DNA of 64,000 nt from Ustilago trichophora (lineage: Eukaryota; Basidiomycota; Ustilaginomycetes; Ustilaginales; Ustilaginaceae), in NCBI GenBank assembly GCA_900323505.1, contig OOIN01000003.1:806001-870000 (forward strand), read 5' to 3'. The notes beneath the pieces were generated by a model that did not search any database, had not been told where the DNA came from, and saw nothing but the letters and a program-made list of their open reading frames with translations. Below, in pieces: positions 41,101 through 51,025 of the stretch; the stretch's first letter is position 1, and every line of letters starts with the position of its first letter. A program made the translations under genes and the position numbers.

Positions 41101-44100
41101 CTCGACGATGCAGACGCAAGTGAGGCGATCGAGTGGGAATATAAGGCGGCAGCGATGGTGCTCGTCAACGCCATCACCAACAGCCCGGAAGATCTCGAGG
41201 AGCGAATCTCGCTTCGTGACGAGTTTGCTCGCCGCGGCCTCAACGAAGTTCTCGTGTCGCTGCGATATATCGATCCGCCAGAAAGCCTCGCGACGCAGAT
41301 CCAGGTGTATGTGGAGGAAAAGCAGGAGGACCAGGACGAGCTGCACGATCGGGCTTTGACCTTGACAGACCGTGAGCGTGGCCGCGATGCTATGTCGGAT
41401 CTTGGCGAAGCCGGCGAGATTCTTCGCAGCGCCCAGGATACCCACGAGGACCTCTATCCGATCATGATTTCGATCCTGCGCCATACATCCAGCATCCTCG
41501 ACCGCGACATTGACCACCAATTTAAGACAGATCTTCTCTTTGTGGTGGAGAAGTATGTCGAGCAATCGGTCCATGTGGCCGACTTTGACGAAGGCTGGAG
41601 GAGCTTCATGCGTTCTTACCTTGCCAACATCCAGCATCTCGTAGGCAAACAGGCCATGATCAAGGCAAACAGGATGAGCGACACCAGCACGGTCCCAAGC
41701 AGCTTCATCGAGGAGCTTGAGGGTCTCCGAGCAAAAGTCGAAGAACTCAGCGACGATAAGGCGAAACTCAGGACCAAGTTGAACGAGCAGACAGCCGAGG
41801 TGATCACGCTGCGAAGCCTGCCCGGTGCCGCTGCTCTTCGCAAAGACTCGTCGGACTCGGACAGCGCACCAGCAGGTACGCCGTCCACGCTACCCAAGCG
41901 TGGAGACAAAGAGAGCTTTGCTGGTGTCATCCAGCGCCTGGTAGCCAAGGAGAAGCAGGTCATCGAGCTGCAAGCGGAGCTTGACCGTCTATCTTCCGCA
42001 GCACGACCAAATGAGCGTACTGACGGCGATGATCGCGCAAAGAAGGACCGACTGGAGCGCAATCGACAATGGACCAACCTCATGGATGAGATCGCGCGAC
42101 ACAAGGAGCAGCTTGCAAGCAGCGAAGCCAACGTCGAGGCCAAGGAGCGAGAGATCAAATACCTCAAGCGCGCACTGGAGGCGGTGTACGGTCGTTTCCA
42201 GAATGGAATTGCCCAGGCACAGGAGGAAGCGGAAGCAAAGGACAAAGAGGAGGAAGCCAAAGCGGGCACTTCTGCAGCAAACTCTGAGATGGAGGCAGAC
42301 ATGATGGCCCGTCGCACCATCGAGGCACTAAGCAAGAAGGACACGGAGATCTCGGAACTTCGTGCAGATGTGGCCAAGCTGCAGGAGAAGGCACTCAAGT
42401 CGATGGAGGCCGCCAAATCGACAGAGCAGACAGAAGCACTGCAGAAACAGCTTCACGAAAAGGATCAGCAGATCGTCAAGCTGAAAGGCGAGATGGCCAA
42501 GTTGCAAGCCTTATTGCTACAACTTCAGATCCAACCTGCTGAATCGGGCGGGGCAGGATTGGTGCGTGCTGCCACGGTACATCGCCAAGCGCCGAGGCCG
42601 CCCGGTGCACCTGCAGTTCCGGGTGCAGGTCCTGCTGTTAGGGCCGCACCACCACCGCCTCCCCAGGCTCCTGCTGCTCCTGCTGTAGGTACTGCAAATG
42701 TGGCAAGTGCCGGAAGCACAACTGCAGATCCGGCTCCGGTTTTGTCTGGCCCTCCACCACCTCCACCGCCGCCGCCTCCGCCCACCGGACCAGGCTTCGC
42801 TGTTGCTGGGAGTGCAAACGGAGGCGGACCTCCTCCTCCCCCTCCTCCGCCACCACCACCTGCTCCAGGCATGCCTCTGGGTGGTGGCTTTGGTGGTGCC
42901 GCGGCTCCTCCGCCGCCGCCGGGACCGCTCGCAAACGTGTCAGGAGGAGGTCCGCCACCACCGCCTCCTCCTCCTCCCCCATCAGGTGGAGTAGCTGGAG
43001 CGCCGCCTCCCCCTCCTCCCCCCACCGGTCTCGCACCGCCGCCACCGCCAGGTGCGCCGGGTGCACCCAAGCCGCCGTCTCTACCACTCATCCCAAAGAA
43101 AAAGCGCAAGGCATTGTTTTGGAACAAGATCCCTGCGCACTCGCTGGCACGCACCGTGTGGAACGACTTGCCCGCACAGTCGGTTGACGTCAAAGGCGAG
43201 ATTGAACGCCTTGACGAGCTCTTTGCTGTGGGCAGCAAACCCGTTGCTGCAGTGCCCGATAATAAGCAGAACGGTCCCAAGGCCAAGCTTACCACATTGC
43301 TCGATCTTACGAGGGCGCAGAATGTCTCGATCGTGCTCACCAGGATCAAGGTGCCCTTCCCCGAGCTTCGCACTGCGCTTCTGCAATGCGATGAGACGAA
43401 GCTCACTGTCGACAACCTCAGGAGCATCAAGTCGTGCTTGCCGACAACCGAAGAGCTCGAGCTGGTGCGCGACTACGATGGTGATGTCGGCTCGCTTAGC
43501 AAGGCTGATCAGTTCTTCAAGGAGATGTTGGGGATCCCGCGACTATCGGAACGCCTGGCGTGCATGGTGTACATGCGCAAATTTGAGCTTGATCTCGAAG
43601 AGCTCAAACCGGATCTCCGCATCCTCAAGCACGCGGTGGACGAGATCAACGCCAGTACCAAGTTCAAGTCAGTGCTTCACACGGTGTTGACGATTGGTAA
43701 CGTGCTCAATTCGTCTACGTTCAGAGGCGAGGCGGCCGGTTTCCAGCTGAGCGATCTGCTCAAGCTGAGGGACACGAAGCCATCGCAGCCGTCACCTGCC
43801 ACTCCAACGCTGCTGCATTACTTGGTGCGAGTGCTCAACAAGACGGATAAGACACTCGTGGGCTTCCTCGACGACTGCTCGCACGTCGAAGCAGCAGCGC
43901 GCTTGTCGACCCAGTCCACCATGCAGACCATCACTGCACTGATCACAGGCCACGATGCGGTGCAAGAAGAGATGGCGGTGCTCCAACGGTTCGGCATCTC
44001 TTCCCAAAGCGACCGCTTTGTCGACGTCACCGCCGAGTTCCTGCGTCAGTCAGGCCCGCAGATCAAAGCACTCCAACTTGCGGGTACCACCGTCCAAGCC

Positions 44101-44925
44101 AGCCTGACGAAGCTGCTTACCTACTTTGGCGAGGATCCTACCAACACGAAGCCAGAAGACTTTTTCGGCCTGGTCAGCAGTTTCGGTCAAGCGCTGATGC
44201 GGGCTGAAGAAGACACCTTGCAGGCGGATAGAAAGGCCGAGCTTGAGGAGCAGAAGAAGCAAAAGGCTGCCAATGGCTTTGGAAAGGGCAAGTTCGGATT
44301 GCGAATCCCGCAGTTTGGACCGGAAGTGCGTGGCCCTCTGGCTGCAAATGCGGATCCCAAGGTGGTGGTAACGAGTGCGGAAGAGCAGCTGGAAGCGACG
44401 GATCAACTGAGCCCCGTCAACGAATCTACACCCACTGCCTCACGCTTCCGTTCGCGATCGCCTGCTGCAGAATCTCCTTCATCCGGCGAAAGCAAAGCCT
44501 CCCCGACCCAAACAGACGCCGGCAGACGCAGCTACAGGGGCCGAGGCCAACTCGACGAAGCCATCAAGGAGCTACGCGCTGGTGCTGCGGGCCGCAAACT
44601 GGCCAACGCCTTTGCACGCGAATCGGCCAGCGCCTCCACCTCTCCTTCCCCCAGCAAATCACGCATCTTCATCCGTCCCCCCATCGAAGACAACATCACA
44701 GCTGAAGAAGAGGACGCTCAAGAAGGAACCATCGGAAGGACCCGTTTCAGCCCGGGCACTCTGCGTGGTCAATCGAACAGAGATTCAATCTACGGCACAC
44801 TTTCAGCCAATCCAAATGGTGGTACACTGAGCGGGAGGAAATCGTTACGCATGAAACAGAGCAACGCCAGAAGACCGCTTAGTAGGGTATTCCTCACGGG
44901 AGAACCGGTGAATCGCGACGATTAG
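38185..44925 (+). CDS. Diaphanous-related formin, two exons
   Basis: Exons 38185-38500 and 38591-44925 (90-base intron GTAAGT...CAG) give 2216 residues. Exon 1 starts MAGRELLQVLLPGNASI, the beginning of the GTPase-binding region. After a long Ser-rich insert, the GBD/FH3 armadillo region continues at about residues 760-1125 (LGHVSKLKDGKLSRKDLFKH, LILLEAVKCLRTLMN). A coiled coil is at about 1140-1430. The FH1 poly-Pro region is at about 1456-1606, with runs of up to 11 Pro. FH2 is at about 1609-1990 (KKKRKALFWNKIP, LLDLTRAQNVSIVL, TIGNVLNSSTFRGEAAGFQL). A DAD-like autoinhibitory motif is near 2093 (LDEAIKELRAGAAGRK). Known role: Rho/Cdc42-activated nucleation of actin cables or rings for polarity and cytokinesis. 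Which smut formin this is cannot be decided here. Confidence 0.96.
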
Positions 44926-45020
44926 CTTGCTGCTGGCATCTAAATGTAGTTTTTACGACCTTGACGATGTAACGATCTGAATGCACTCTATACTTCGCAA
45001 TCACGATTTTCACGCCACAA

Positions 45021-45021
<1 letters not shown>

Positions 45022-45057
<36 letters not shown>
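45022..45057. repeat. (AC)n dinucleotide microsatellite
   Basis: About 17 AC units in the 208-base spacer between the convergent formin and glutathione reductase genes. Likely within one of the 3' UTRs. Confidence 0.95.
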
Positions 45058-45062
<5 letters not shown>

Positions 45063-45133
45063 GGGAACTTGAAATTGTCTTTCGCATTGCATTGAGCCAA
45101 GACATGGATCGAATCCCCATTGCCTGCGAGAGA

Positions 45134-46585
45134 TCAAGCCTTCTTAGTAGACGGCACCATAGTGACAACCTCTTCAGCACTGGTGGGGTGAATAGCACAG
45201 GTCTCTTGGAAGTCCTTGACGGTGGCACCCATCTTGACTGCCACAGCGAAACCTTGCAACATCTCATCAGCACCAAGACCGACAATGTGCAATCCGACCA
45301 CCTTGTCCTCGGGTCCAACGACCATCTTGAATGCGCTGGGAGCCTTGTGTTCCAACATGCCGTAGTACATGGAGACGAACTTGGAGGTGTGAATCTTGAC
45401 GTTGTCCTTGCCGAATTTCTCGATTGCTTCGGGCTCGCTCAAACCAACAGTACCCGATGTAGGGTGAGAGAAGATGACCGTGGGGATGTTGTCGTAGTCC
45501 ATGTGGTCGTCCTTCAAGCTGGGATGGCCATACAGGCGGTTCGACAGCTTTCGACCAGCAGCAATAGCAACGGGTGTCAAGAGGGCTTTGCCTTGAATGT
45601 CACCAATCGCAAAGAGATTCTTGATGTTGGTCTCCTGGTACTTGTCTACGACAATGTTGCCGCCCTTGTCGAGTTCGACACCGACAGATTCGAGTCCGAG
45701 GTTGTCGGTGTTGGGTCGTCGACCGATGGCCCAGAGGAGGCAGTCGGCCTCGATGGTGTCACCCTTGTCAGTGTGGATGGTGAGGGGACCGCCACGCTCG
45801 CCAGTGACCTTGGTGATGTTGGTCTGCTTGTGGACGTTGAGTCCGGTCTTGGACATGTAATCCTGCAAGGTCTCCGAGATGATGGGGTCAAAGGGGCGGA
45901 GGAAGGTATCATGTCGAATGAGGAGGTGGGTTTCGGATCCCAGAGTGTTGAAGACACCAGCGAGCTCGACGGCGATGTAGCCTGCACCGACGACGACGAC
46001 ACGCTTGGGCTGCTCTTTCAGCTCGAAGAATCCGTCACTGTTGATACCCAGCGAGGCACCGGGGATCTTGTCGTCAGAAGGGATGATAGGTCGACCGCCG
46101 GTAGCGATAACGATTCGATCTCCGGTGACCTTGTACGTCCCTGCGTTGAACGAGCCATCCTCACCTCGCATGGTCACCTCGACCTCGTTGGTGCCAGTCA
46201 CCTTTCCGTGACCGGAAAGATACTCTACACCATCCTTGTCAAGGTTACGGTCGTAAATGCCATTCAGCCTGCGGACGTAGGCGTCGCGCTTCTCGGCAAA
46301 GTAGTTCCATGCGAAACCGGGAATCTTGGGCTTGTTGTCGACATCACCGAATCCATACTCGGGAGCCTCCTTGAGGTGCTCGGCCATATCAGCGGCGTGC
46401 CACATGAGCTTTTTGGGAACACAACCGACGTTGACGCAAGTACCACCGAGACGTCCATCTTCTTCGATAACGCAGACCTTCTTGCCGTATGCAGCGGCAC
46501 GGCGCGAAACGCCCATGGCACCGGATCCACCACCAATGACAACCATGTCATAGTGGTTCGAGCTGGGTTTCGGAAGAGGAGGCAT
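45134..46585 (-). CDS. GLR1: Glutathione reductase (NADPH)
   Basis: 483 residues from ATG 46585. Seen: FAD-binding [12 protein letters not shown] (14-25), redox-active disulfide [13 protein letters not shown] (Cys50/Cys55), a second dinucleotide-binding motif [16 protein letters not shown], the NADPH-binding Arg region [30 protein letters not shown] and the C-terminal [14 protein letters not shown] with the catalytic His/Glu pair. Known role: regenerates GSH from GSSG, protecting cytosol and mitochondria from oxidants. It starts where cytosolic forms start. However, the same frame is open for 82 more codons upstream (46586-46831) with no acidic residue after the first codon and no ATG, resembling a mitochondrial presequence (see findings). 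Confidence 0.97.
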   Translation of the reverse strand: MPPLPKPSSNHYDMVVIGGGSGAMGVSRRAAAYGKKVCVIEEDGRLGGTCVNVGCVPKKLMWHAADMAEHLKEAPEYGFGDVDNKPKIPGFAWNYFAEKRDAYVRRLNGIYDRNLDKDGVEYLSGHGKVTGTNEVEVTMRGEDGSFNAGTYKVTGDRIVIATGGRPIIPSDDKIPGASLGINSDGFFELKEQPKRVVVVGAGYIAVELAGVFNTLGSETHLLIRHDTFLRPFDPIISETLQDYMSKTGLNVHKQTNITKVTGERGGPLTIHTDKGDTIEADCLLWAIGRRPNTDNLGLESVGVELDKGGNIVVDKYQETNIKNLFAIGDIQGKALLTPVAIAAGRKLSNRLYGHPSLKDDHMDYDNIPTVIFSHPTSGTVGLSEPEAIEKFGKDNVKIHTSKFVSMYYGMLEHKAPSAFKMVVGPEDKVVGLHIVGLGADEMLQGFAVAVKMGATVKDFQETCAIHPTSAEEVVTMVPSTKKA

Positions 46586-47424
46586 CTTGACGGCGGTCGA
46601 GGTGGAGAAGTTTGCGGTTGAAGAGAGAAGATGTGTCGAGGTCTGCGAGAGACGGCTGGTAGCTGCAACGATCGCAGGTCGTGAAGGAGTAGGCGTCAGC
46701 TTGGAAGAGGCTGTGCTAGAGGTAGTAGTGGAGGTAGTAGTGAGGACGGAAAAAGCTCGCGAGGCACGCAGTACCCGCAGCGAAGTAGAATTGGCTAGGA
46801 GGGATATCTTGAACGACTGTGTGGTAATCTCTTAAAACCTGGTCGGAAGGATCGATCAGGTTAGCAAAGAGAGAGAGAGAGAGAGGGAGAGACAGTGTTT
46901 CGATGGAGGCGAGGGTAAGGATGGAAGCAGAAAGGATTTATGCGAGAATGTCGAACAGAGGCAAGTTGGATCATGACCGAATGAAATGAGTCGCCGCAAA
47001 CCAGGCGAGGCACGAGCCACGCTCCTCCTGCTCTCGTCCCTGCTCATCCGCTGCAAAATCCGAAACAAAAAAAAGAAAAAAGAAAAAAAAAAAGAAAAAA
47101 AAAAGAAAAAAAGAAAGACTAGAGATAAAAAGATCACGCAACAAACCGGAAAACAAAAAAAAGTAGCCGATGCGTCAGCACAAAGCTCTGACGTCGTCTT
47201 TGGTAGCGCTGAGCAAGGGGTCACGACGGCAATAGATTTCCTTGGTTGCTCGGCAGTACAGTTCGAGACGATCTTTCTTCTTCATGTGGCAAGTGCTTCG
47301 ATCCAGGGTCCTCACAACCGGACCCGGGCTCTTGCAGCCTGCCACATCTTCTAAGTAGTCGGGGTATACGTGATCATTCCATCTCATGAAAGTGATATAT
47401 GTACAAGAGCTACTCAAACACGGC
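46586..47424. other. Region upstream of glutathione reductase
   Basis: 839 bases between two leftward genes. Nearest the gene is the AUG-less presequence-like frame (46586-46831). Beyond it on the minus strand is a strong 3' splice-site pattern: CT repeat, GCTAAC branch site and CCGACCAG (46837-46895), with a second candidate acceptor ACACAG at 46817-46822. Further on is a long A-rich tract (47067-47117, T-rich on the gene strand), typical of a fungal core promoter. A 5' leader intron is inferred. Confidence 0.6.
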
Positions 47425-49119
47425 TCACTTCTTCTTGTTGGGCTTCATCCATCTCGGCAATCTGAACTTTCGCTCTTTGCCCGATCCTTTGGTCGACGCT
47501 GTTCTCGTACTGCTGCTTGACGGATGTAAAGTGTATGAAGAGTGTCTCGACGTCCCCGCTGGGCCTAGAGCTGGGCCAGCTCTTGGCACTTCGGGCGAGG
47601 TTGCGACCGAGAGCAACGCCGGCGGATCCTGGTCCTTTGTATTCCTTCCAAGTGGGCTGCCTGCTTCATCGGAAAAGACATTTGCTCCTCTCGATCCGCT
47701 GGGTTTGGCTGGGGCCTCGTTGCCAAAGATGTTGAGTGTGGACAGGGTGCCGCCAGAAGCTCTGCGCTCGGGGAGGGCGGCACGAGCAAGGCGCAGTCGT
47801 GCTTCTTTGCGTGCAACAGCTCGATTAGGAGTAATGTCGATGATGTCGTCCGGATCGCTTCCTTCTGCATCTTCCTCATCCCCTTCCTCGTCGTCTTCGT
47901 CATCATGGTCATCTTCAATCACCTGCCCAGCAGCAAGTTCAGCTGCGCCAGGAGAGCGAGAGTACATCCCTGAACGCGCCGACGCGCTGCGACTCATCCC
48001 TGCTGCTGCTGGCGAGCGCGTGCTTCGGACGCTCCCGTGCGAGTGCGTATGTGCGTGAGAAGGGCCTTGCGGGGTTCTAGGGGCTGTTTGAAGCGTGCTT
48101 CCATATCCGCGTGGTGTAGATGGGCCAGTTCCGAGCAGAGGTCGATCGCTGGCATCATTTCCATCTGCGTCCTTGCGAGAGAGATTCGAGATAGGCGATG
48201 CTAGGAGCGTTCTTGCCTGTTCCAAGTCGTCTTCTTGCGTGTCTGCATTCTGGATAGATCGATGGCTTCCCGCGATTTCCTCCTCCTCCTCCTCCTCCTC
48301 CTCACCATCGGAAGGATAGAGACTGTGTGCATCCACCCCACGCTGATAATCGGGATCATCAGCTAGACCCCTCGCCCACCGCTTAGCTTCCACTGGATTG
48401 CCGCCTGGCGGGATCTTGACTCCGACTACGGCGATATACAGGATCCACTCGAACAAGGTAAATGCCATCTGTGCACCGACGAGGATCGGCATAGTAGGTT
48501 CGATGTGCTTGAACGCATCTGGCCAGTGCCATTTCTCGGGTGTGAGGGTCAGGGTGAGACCGGACCACCAAGACTGCATCAGAGTCTGGCCGATGATATC
48601 AGGCTTAGGCCGTGCTTGGAAGAGCAGGTTGGCGACAGATACGTAAAAGAGAGTACTGAGGATGCTTACTGCAGCCACGGTGACGCCGAGCTGACGGATG
48701 CGTTTGCTGATGCCGACCATGGCGTACGCGGAGGCGCGAGCGATGGAGAAGGCGATGACCGCTAGGACTATCCTGCGGCGCTCCCATGCGGCATCGTCGA
48801 CGTCCGCGTTGGGGAATGGAGTTGTGGTGGAGCTGTACATGATAGGATCGTGCGACGGCGAGTCACCACCCGGTGGAAGGTTCGTGTCTGGTTCATCGTG
48901 CTTTGCTTCCTGGTTCAGGACGAGAATTCCGAGCGTGACGGCGAGCGCGATGTCGAGCGCAGCTACGAGCGGCAGGAGGAAGAAGAGCCTCGGTCTGCTG
49001 GAGCGATATTCTGGCTCTAGCTCGTCAGGGACCATGTTTGAGTCGTCGAGCGGCATAGAAGACGAGACGAGGATGTATGACCCGGCTCGTGGAGGAGAGG
49101 GTTGCGTGTTGGACGACAT
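47425..49119 (-). CDS. Four-TM membrane protein of unknown function with long acidic cytosolic tail
   Basis: 564 residues from ATG 49119; an earlier in-frame start is not ATG. Predicted TM helices: about 45-68 (LFFLLPLVAALDIALAVTLG), 117-137, 144-167 and 210-235. A loop of about 45 residues separates the first two and another the last two. The remaining 330 residues are soluble, with a run of nine or more Glu (273-281) encoded by a CTC trinucleotide tract (48275-48303), Ser/Thr/Pro-rich segments and several Asp/Glu clusters. The end is strongly basic (KGSGKERKFRLPRWMKPNKKK), possibly membrane- or coat-binding. I do not recognise the family. The N-terminal tetraspan core suggests a fungal-specific membrane organiser or sensor, but no function is claimed. 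Confidence 0.8.
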   Translation of the reverse strand: MSSNTQPSPPRAGSYILVSSSMPLDDSNMVPDELEPEYRSSRPRLFFLLPLVAALDIALAVTLGILVLNQEAKHDEPDTNLPPGGDSPSHDPIMYSSTTTPFPNADVDDAAWERRRIVLAVIAFSIARASAYAMVGISKRIRQLGVTVAAVSILSTLFYVSVANLLFQARPKPDIIGQTLMQSWWSGLTLTLTPEKWHWPDAFKHIEPTMPILVGAQMAFTLFEWILYIAVVGVKIPPGGNPVEAKRWARGLADDPDYQRGVDAHSLYPSDGEEEEEEEEEIAGSHRSIQNADTQEDDLEQARTLLASPISNLSRKDADGNDASDRPLLGTGPSTPRGYGSTLQTAPRTPQGPSHAHTHSHGSVRSTRSPAAAGMSRSASARSGMYSRSPGAAELAAGQVIEDDHDDEDDEEGDEEDAEGSDPDDIIDITPNRAVARKEARLRLARAALPERRASGGTLSTLNIFGNEAPAKPSGSRGANVFSDEAGSPLGRNTKDQDPPALLSVATSPEVPRAGPALGPAGTSRHSSYTLHPSSSSTRTASTKGSGKERKFRLPRWMKPNKKK

Positions 49120-49473
49120 GGTGCGGGTATAGAGTCGTTGCTGTGTGTGTGTGGCGAAGATGAATTGTGCTGACTGCACTGCAGACTTGCTATGGAGGAT
49201 GCATAGTCCACTTGATGGCAGGGTGGATGTGAACGAGGGTATGGCAATGGAGCAAAGGTTGAGATGGTGTCAATTCAAGAATTCAGGGGCTCCTTGTGCC
49301 AGCAGAGACCCTTTTCCGAAACCAACACACATACTCTGTACTGTACCAGCACGCGCGCGCTTCAATTTCGGCACACTCAACGCGCTCTGCTGGCGCAGGG
49401 TCCAACCGAAATCACCGCTCGCTCGCTCACACATCATCATCATCATCATCATTAACGACAGCTTGTCCCATTG
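49120..49473. other. Spacer between MRM2 3' end and membrane-protein start
   Basis: 354 bases between two leftward genes. It has a CAT/ATC trinucleotide run at 49433-49451 and TACTGTA at 49339-49345. No gene. Confidence 0.55.
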
Positions 49474-50629
49474 CTAGCTCGGTGGAAGTCCCTTGTGCCC
49501 AATACAGATCCAGAATTGTTCTCTAGACTCTTTTCTGCTGGCATCCATCTTTTCCGCCTTGACGAATCGAAAATGCCTCTCCAGCACTTCTTTGCGAAAT
49601 ACGTCGGCTTCGTGCGACATAAAGTACTTCATCACCAGCACCGAGGATTTCGAAGCCAGAGAGACTGGCGACTTTCGCTCGACATTCGAGCTCTGCTGAG
49701 GATCCTGTTTGAGCGTTTGGAAGGCGAAGCTCTGTCACATCGCACAGATCGAGAAATATAGGTACAGCGTGTGAGTTGGGAGATCACTATCAAGAATAGA
49801 CGTGGCTGAGAGGGGGTCGGACTTACGGCTGCTGCTCTGCACAGCTCGAGCGACGCTTCTGTGTCGACGATTGGATTTCCAGTCGTGTTTGCTGCATAGC
49901 CAAAGATGGAGCACGGTGTTAGCGTCTGTGCATTCTTCTAGGCTGTACAACAGAGTGTCACGGGCCCTGTGCCATTGTCAGAAACATACCCATCATATCG
50001 CTCACGACGACATCGACAAAACCAACAGTTGTTCTTTCTCCACCTTGCTCTACGTTGCTGTTTCCAAGAGCTGCATCTGCGACCAGCTTCCGCAGCCTCT
50101 CTTGCGTCGTCCCATCCAAGAAATCACCCTGGATCGATGTCACACCATCAATATCCACTACGGGCAGCAAGTCCAACGCAAACACTGGTGTCGCACTGCC
50201 CTTGTTCCCCTTGCCAGTACCTGCTGCTGATCTCGAACGAGTGCGTTCTACAATTGCCTGACTCCAGCCGCCCGGTGCAGCGCCCAGATCCACAATTACC
50301 CGCCCCGGTCGCAGAAACTTGTACCGATCGTCCAATTGCAGGAGCTTAAACGCTGAGCGTGCAACAAATCCGCTTGACGTTCCGATATCATCGTCTTCGA
50401 GGTAATCTGCAGGCGTACTGGATTTCTTGGGGCCGAGCGGGCGAGAGCGTTGCTTGACATAGACGTCGCTCTTCTGGCGTTGAAGATACCGGCTTGACGA
50501 ACCGCCTCGTTTGGACGATGCGCATCGGATAGTGTGCATTGTCACGCCGGTGATACTACATAGCTGCGTCCTTGGTGCGATCGGTCGAGCACCAGTAAGA
50601 ACAGTGCCGAAGAAAGATGCAGCTCGCAT
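49474..50629 (-). CDS. MRM2: Mitochondrial rRNA 2'-O-methyltransferase, FtsJ/Mrm2 type, three exons
   Basis: Exons 49990-50629 (ATG 50629), 49827-49891 and 49474-49731 give 320 residues. Introns GTATGT...CAG (98 bases) and GTAAGT...CAG (95 bases). The N-terminus (MRAASFFGTVLTGARPIAPR) is a typical mitochondrial presequence. The FtsJ core: SGFVARSAFKLLQLD (catalytic Lys95), VIVDLGAAPGGWSQA (SAM motif I), VFALDLLPV, VVVSDMMANTTGN (Asp211), VLVMKYF (Lys270) and SRKESRE (Glu306), so the K-D-K-E tetrad is complete. Known role: methylates a U in the peptidyl-transferase loop of mitochondrial large rRNA, needed for mitoribosome assembly. A Gly/Lys-rich insertion (SAAGTGKGNKGS) follows motif I. The codon split by intron 1 restores the invariant Ala after DMM. 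Diverges from the permease gene. Confidence 0.94.
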
Positions 50630-51025
50630 CGCTTGTCGATAACGAAGTCGTTCTGAAAGATGGTTCGAGCGTTGTTTTGTGTGCGGTCTTTGGTCGGTCA
50701 AATCCAAGCCGAACCCGAAAAAAGAGTGACGCACGAAAAAGCGAAAAGTTTAAAAGTTCAGCCTCAACCGCCGGTCAACTGCACGTGGAGGCTGTTTCAA
50801 AAAGCCAAGACGTCCACGCTCCCACATTCAACCCTTCGTCCCTCCATCTTGGCATCCACATCCTGCGGCTTGGCACAGCCTCGAGAGCAGCAGCAGCAGC
50901 AGCAGCAGTGGCAGGCTGATCCGAACTCCTTCTTTTAGCCTACCTTTCCGCCATCCCGCTTTCTTTCCCTACACCATCATCTACAATTTCGCCTTCGTTC
51001 TGGCTAAGGTTTAGGTACTATCACA
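50630..51025. other. Divergent promoter region MRM2/permease
   Basis: 396 bases with a GCA trinucleotide run at 50888-50908 and a C/T-rich stretch before the permease start. No gene. Confidence 0.55.

Noticed and set aside
42525..43430. Gly-rich minus-strand frame across the formin FH1 region
   Set aside because: Reverse complement of the Pro codons in FH1; not a gene.
44981..46621. 546-codon open frame on the plus strand across glutathione reductase
   Set aside because: Antisense shadow of GLR1; starts in the AC microsatellite and is not protein-like.
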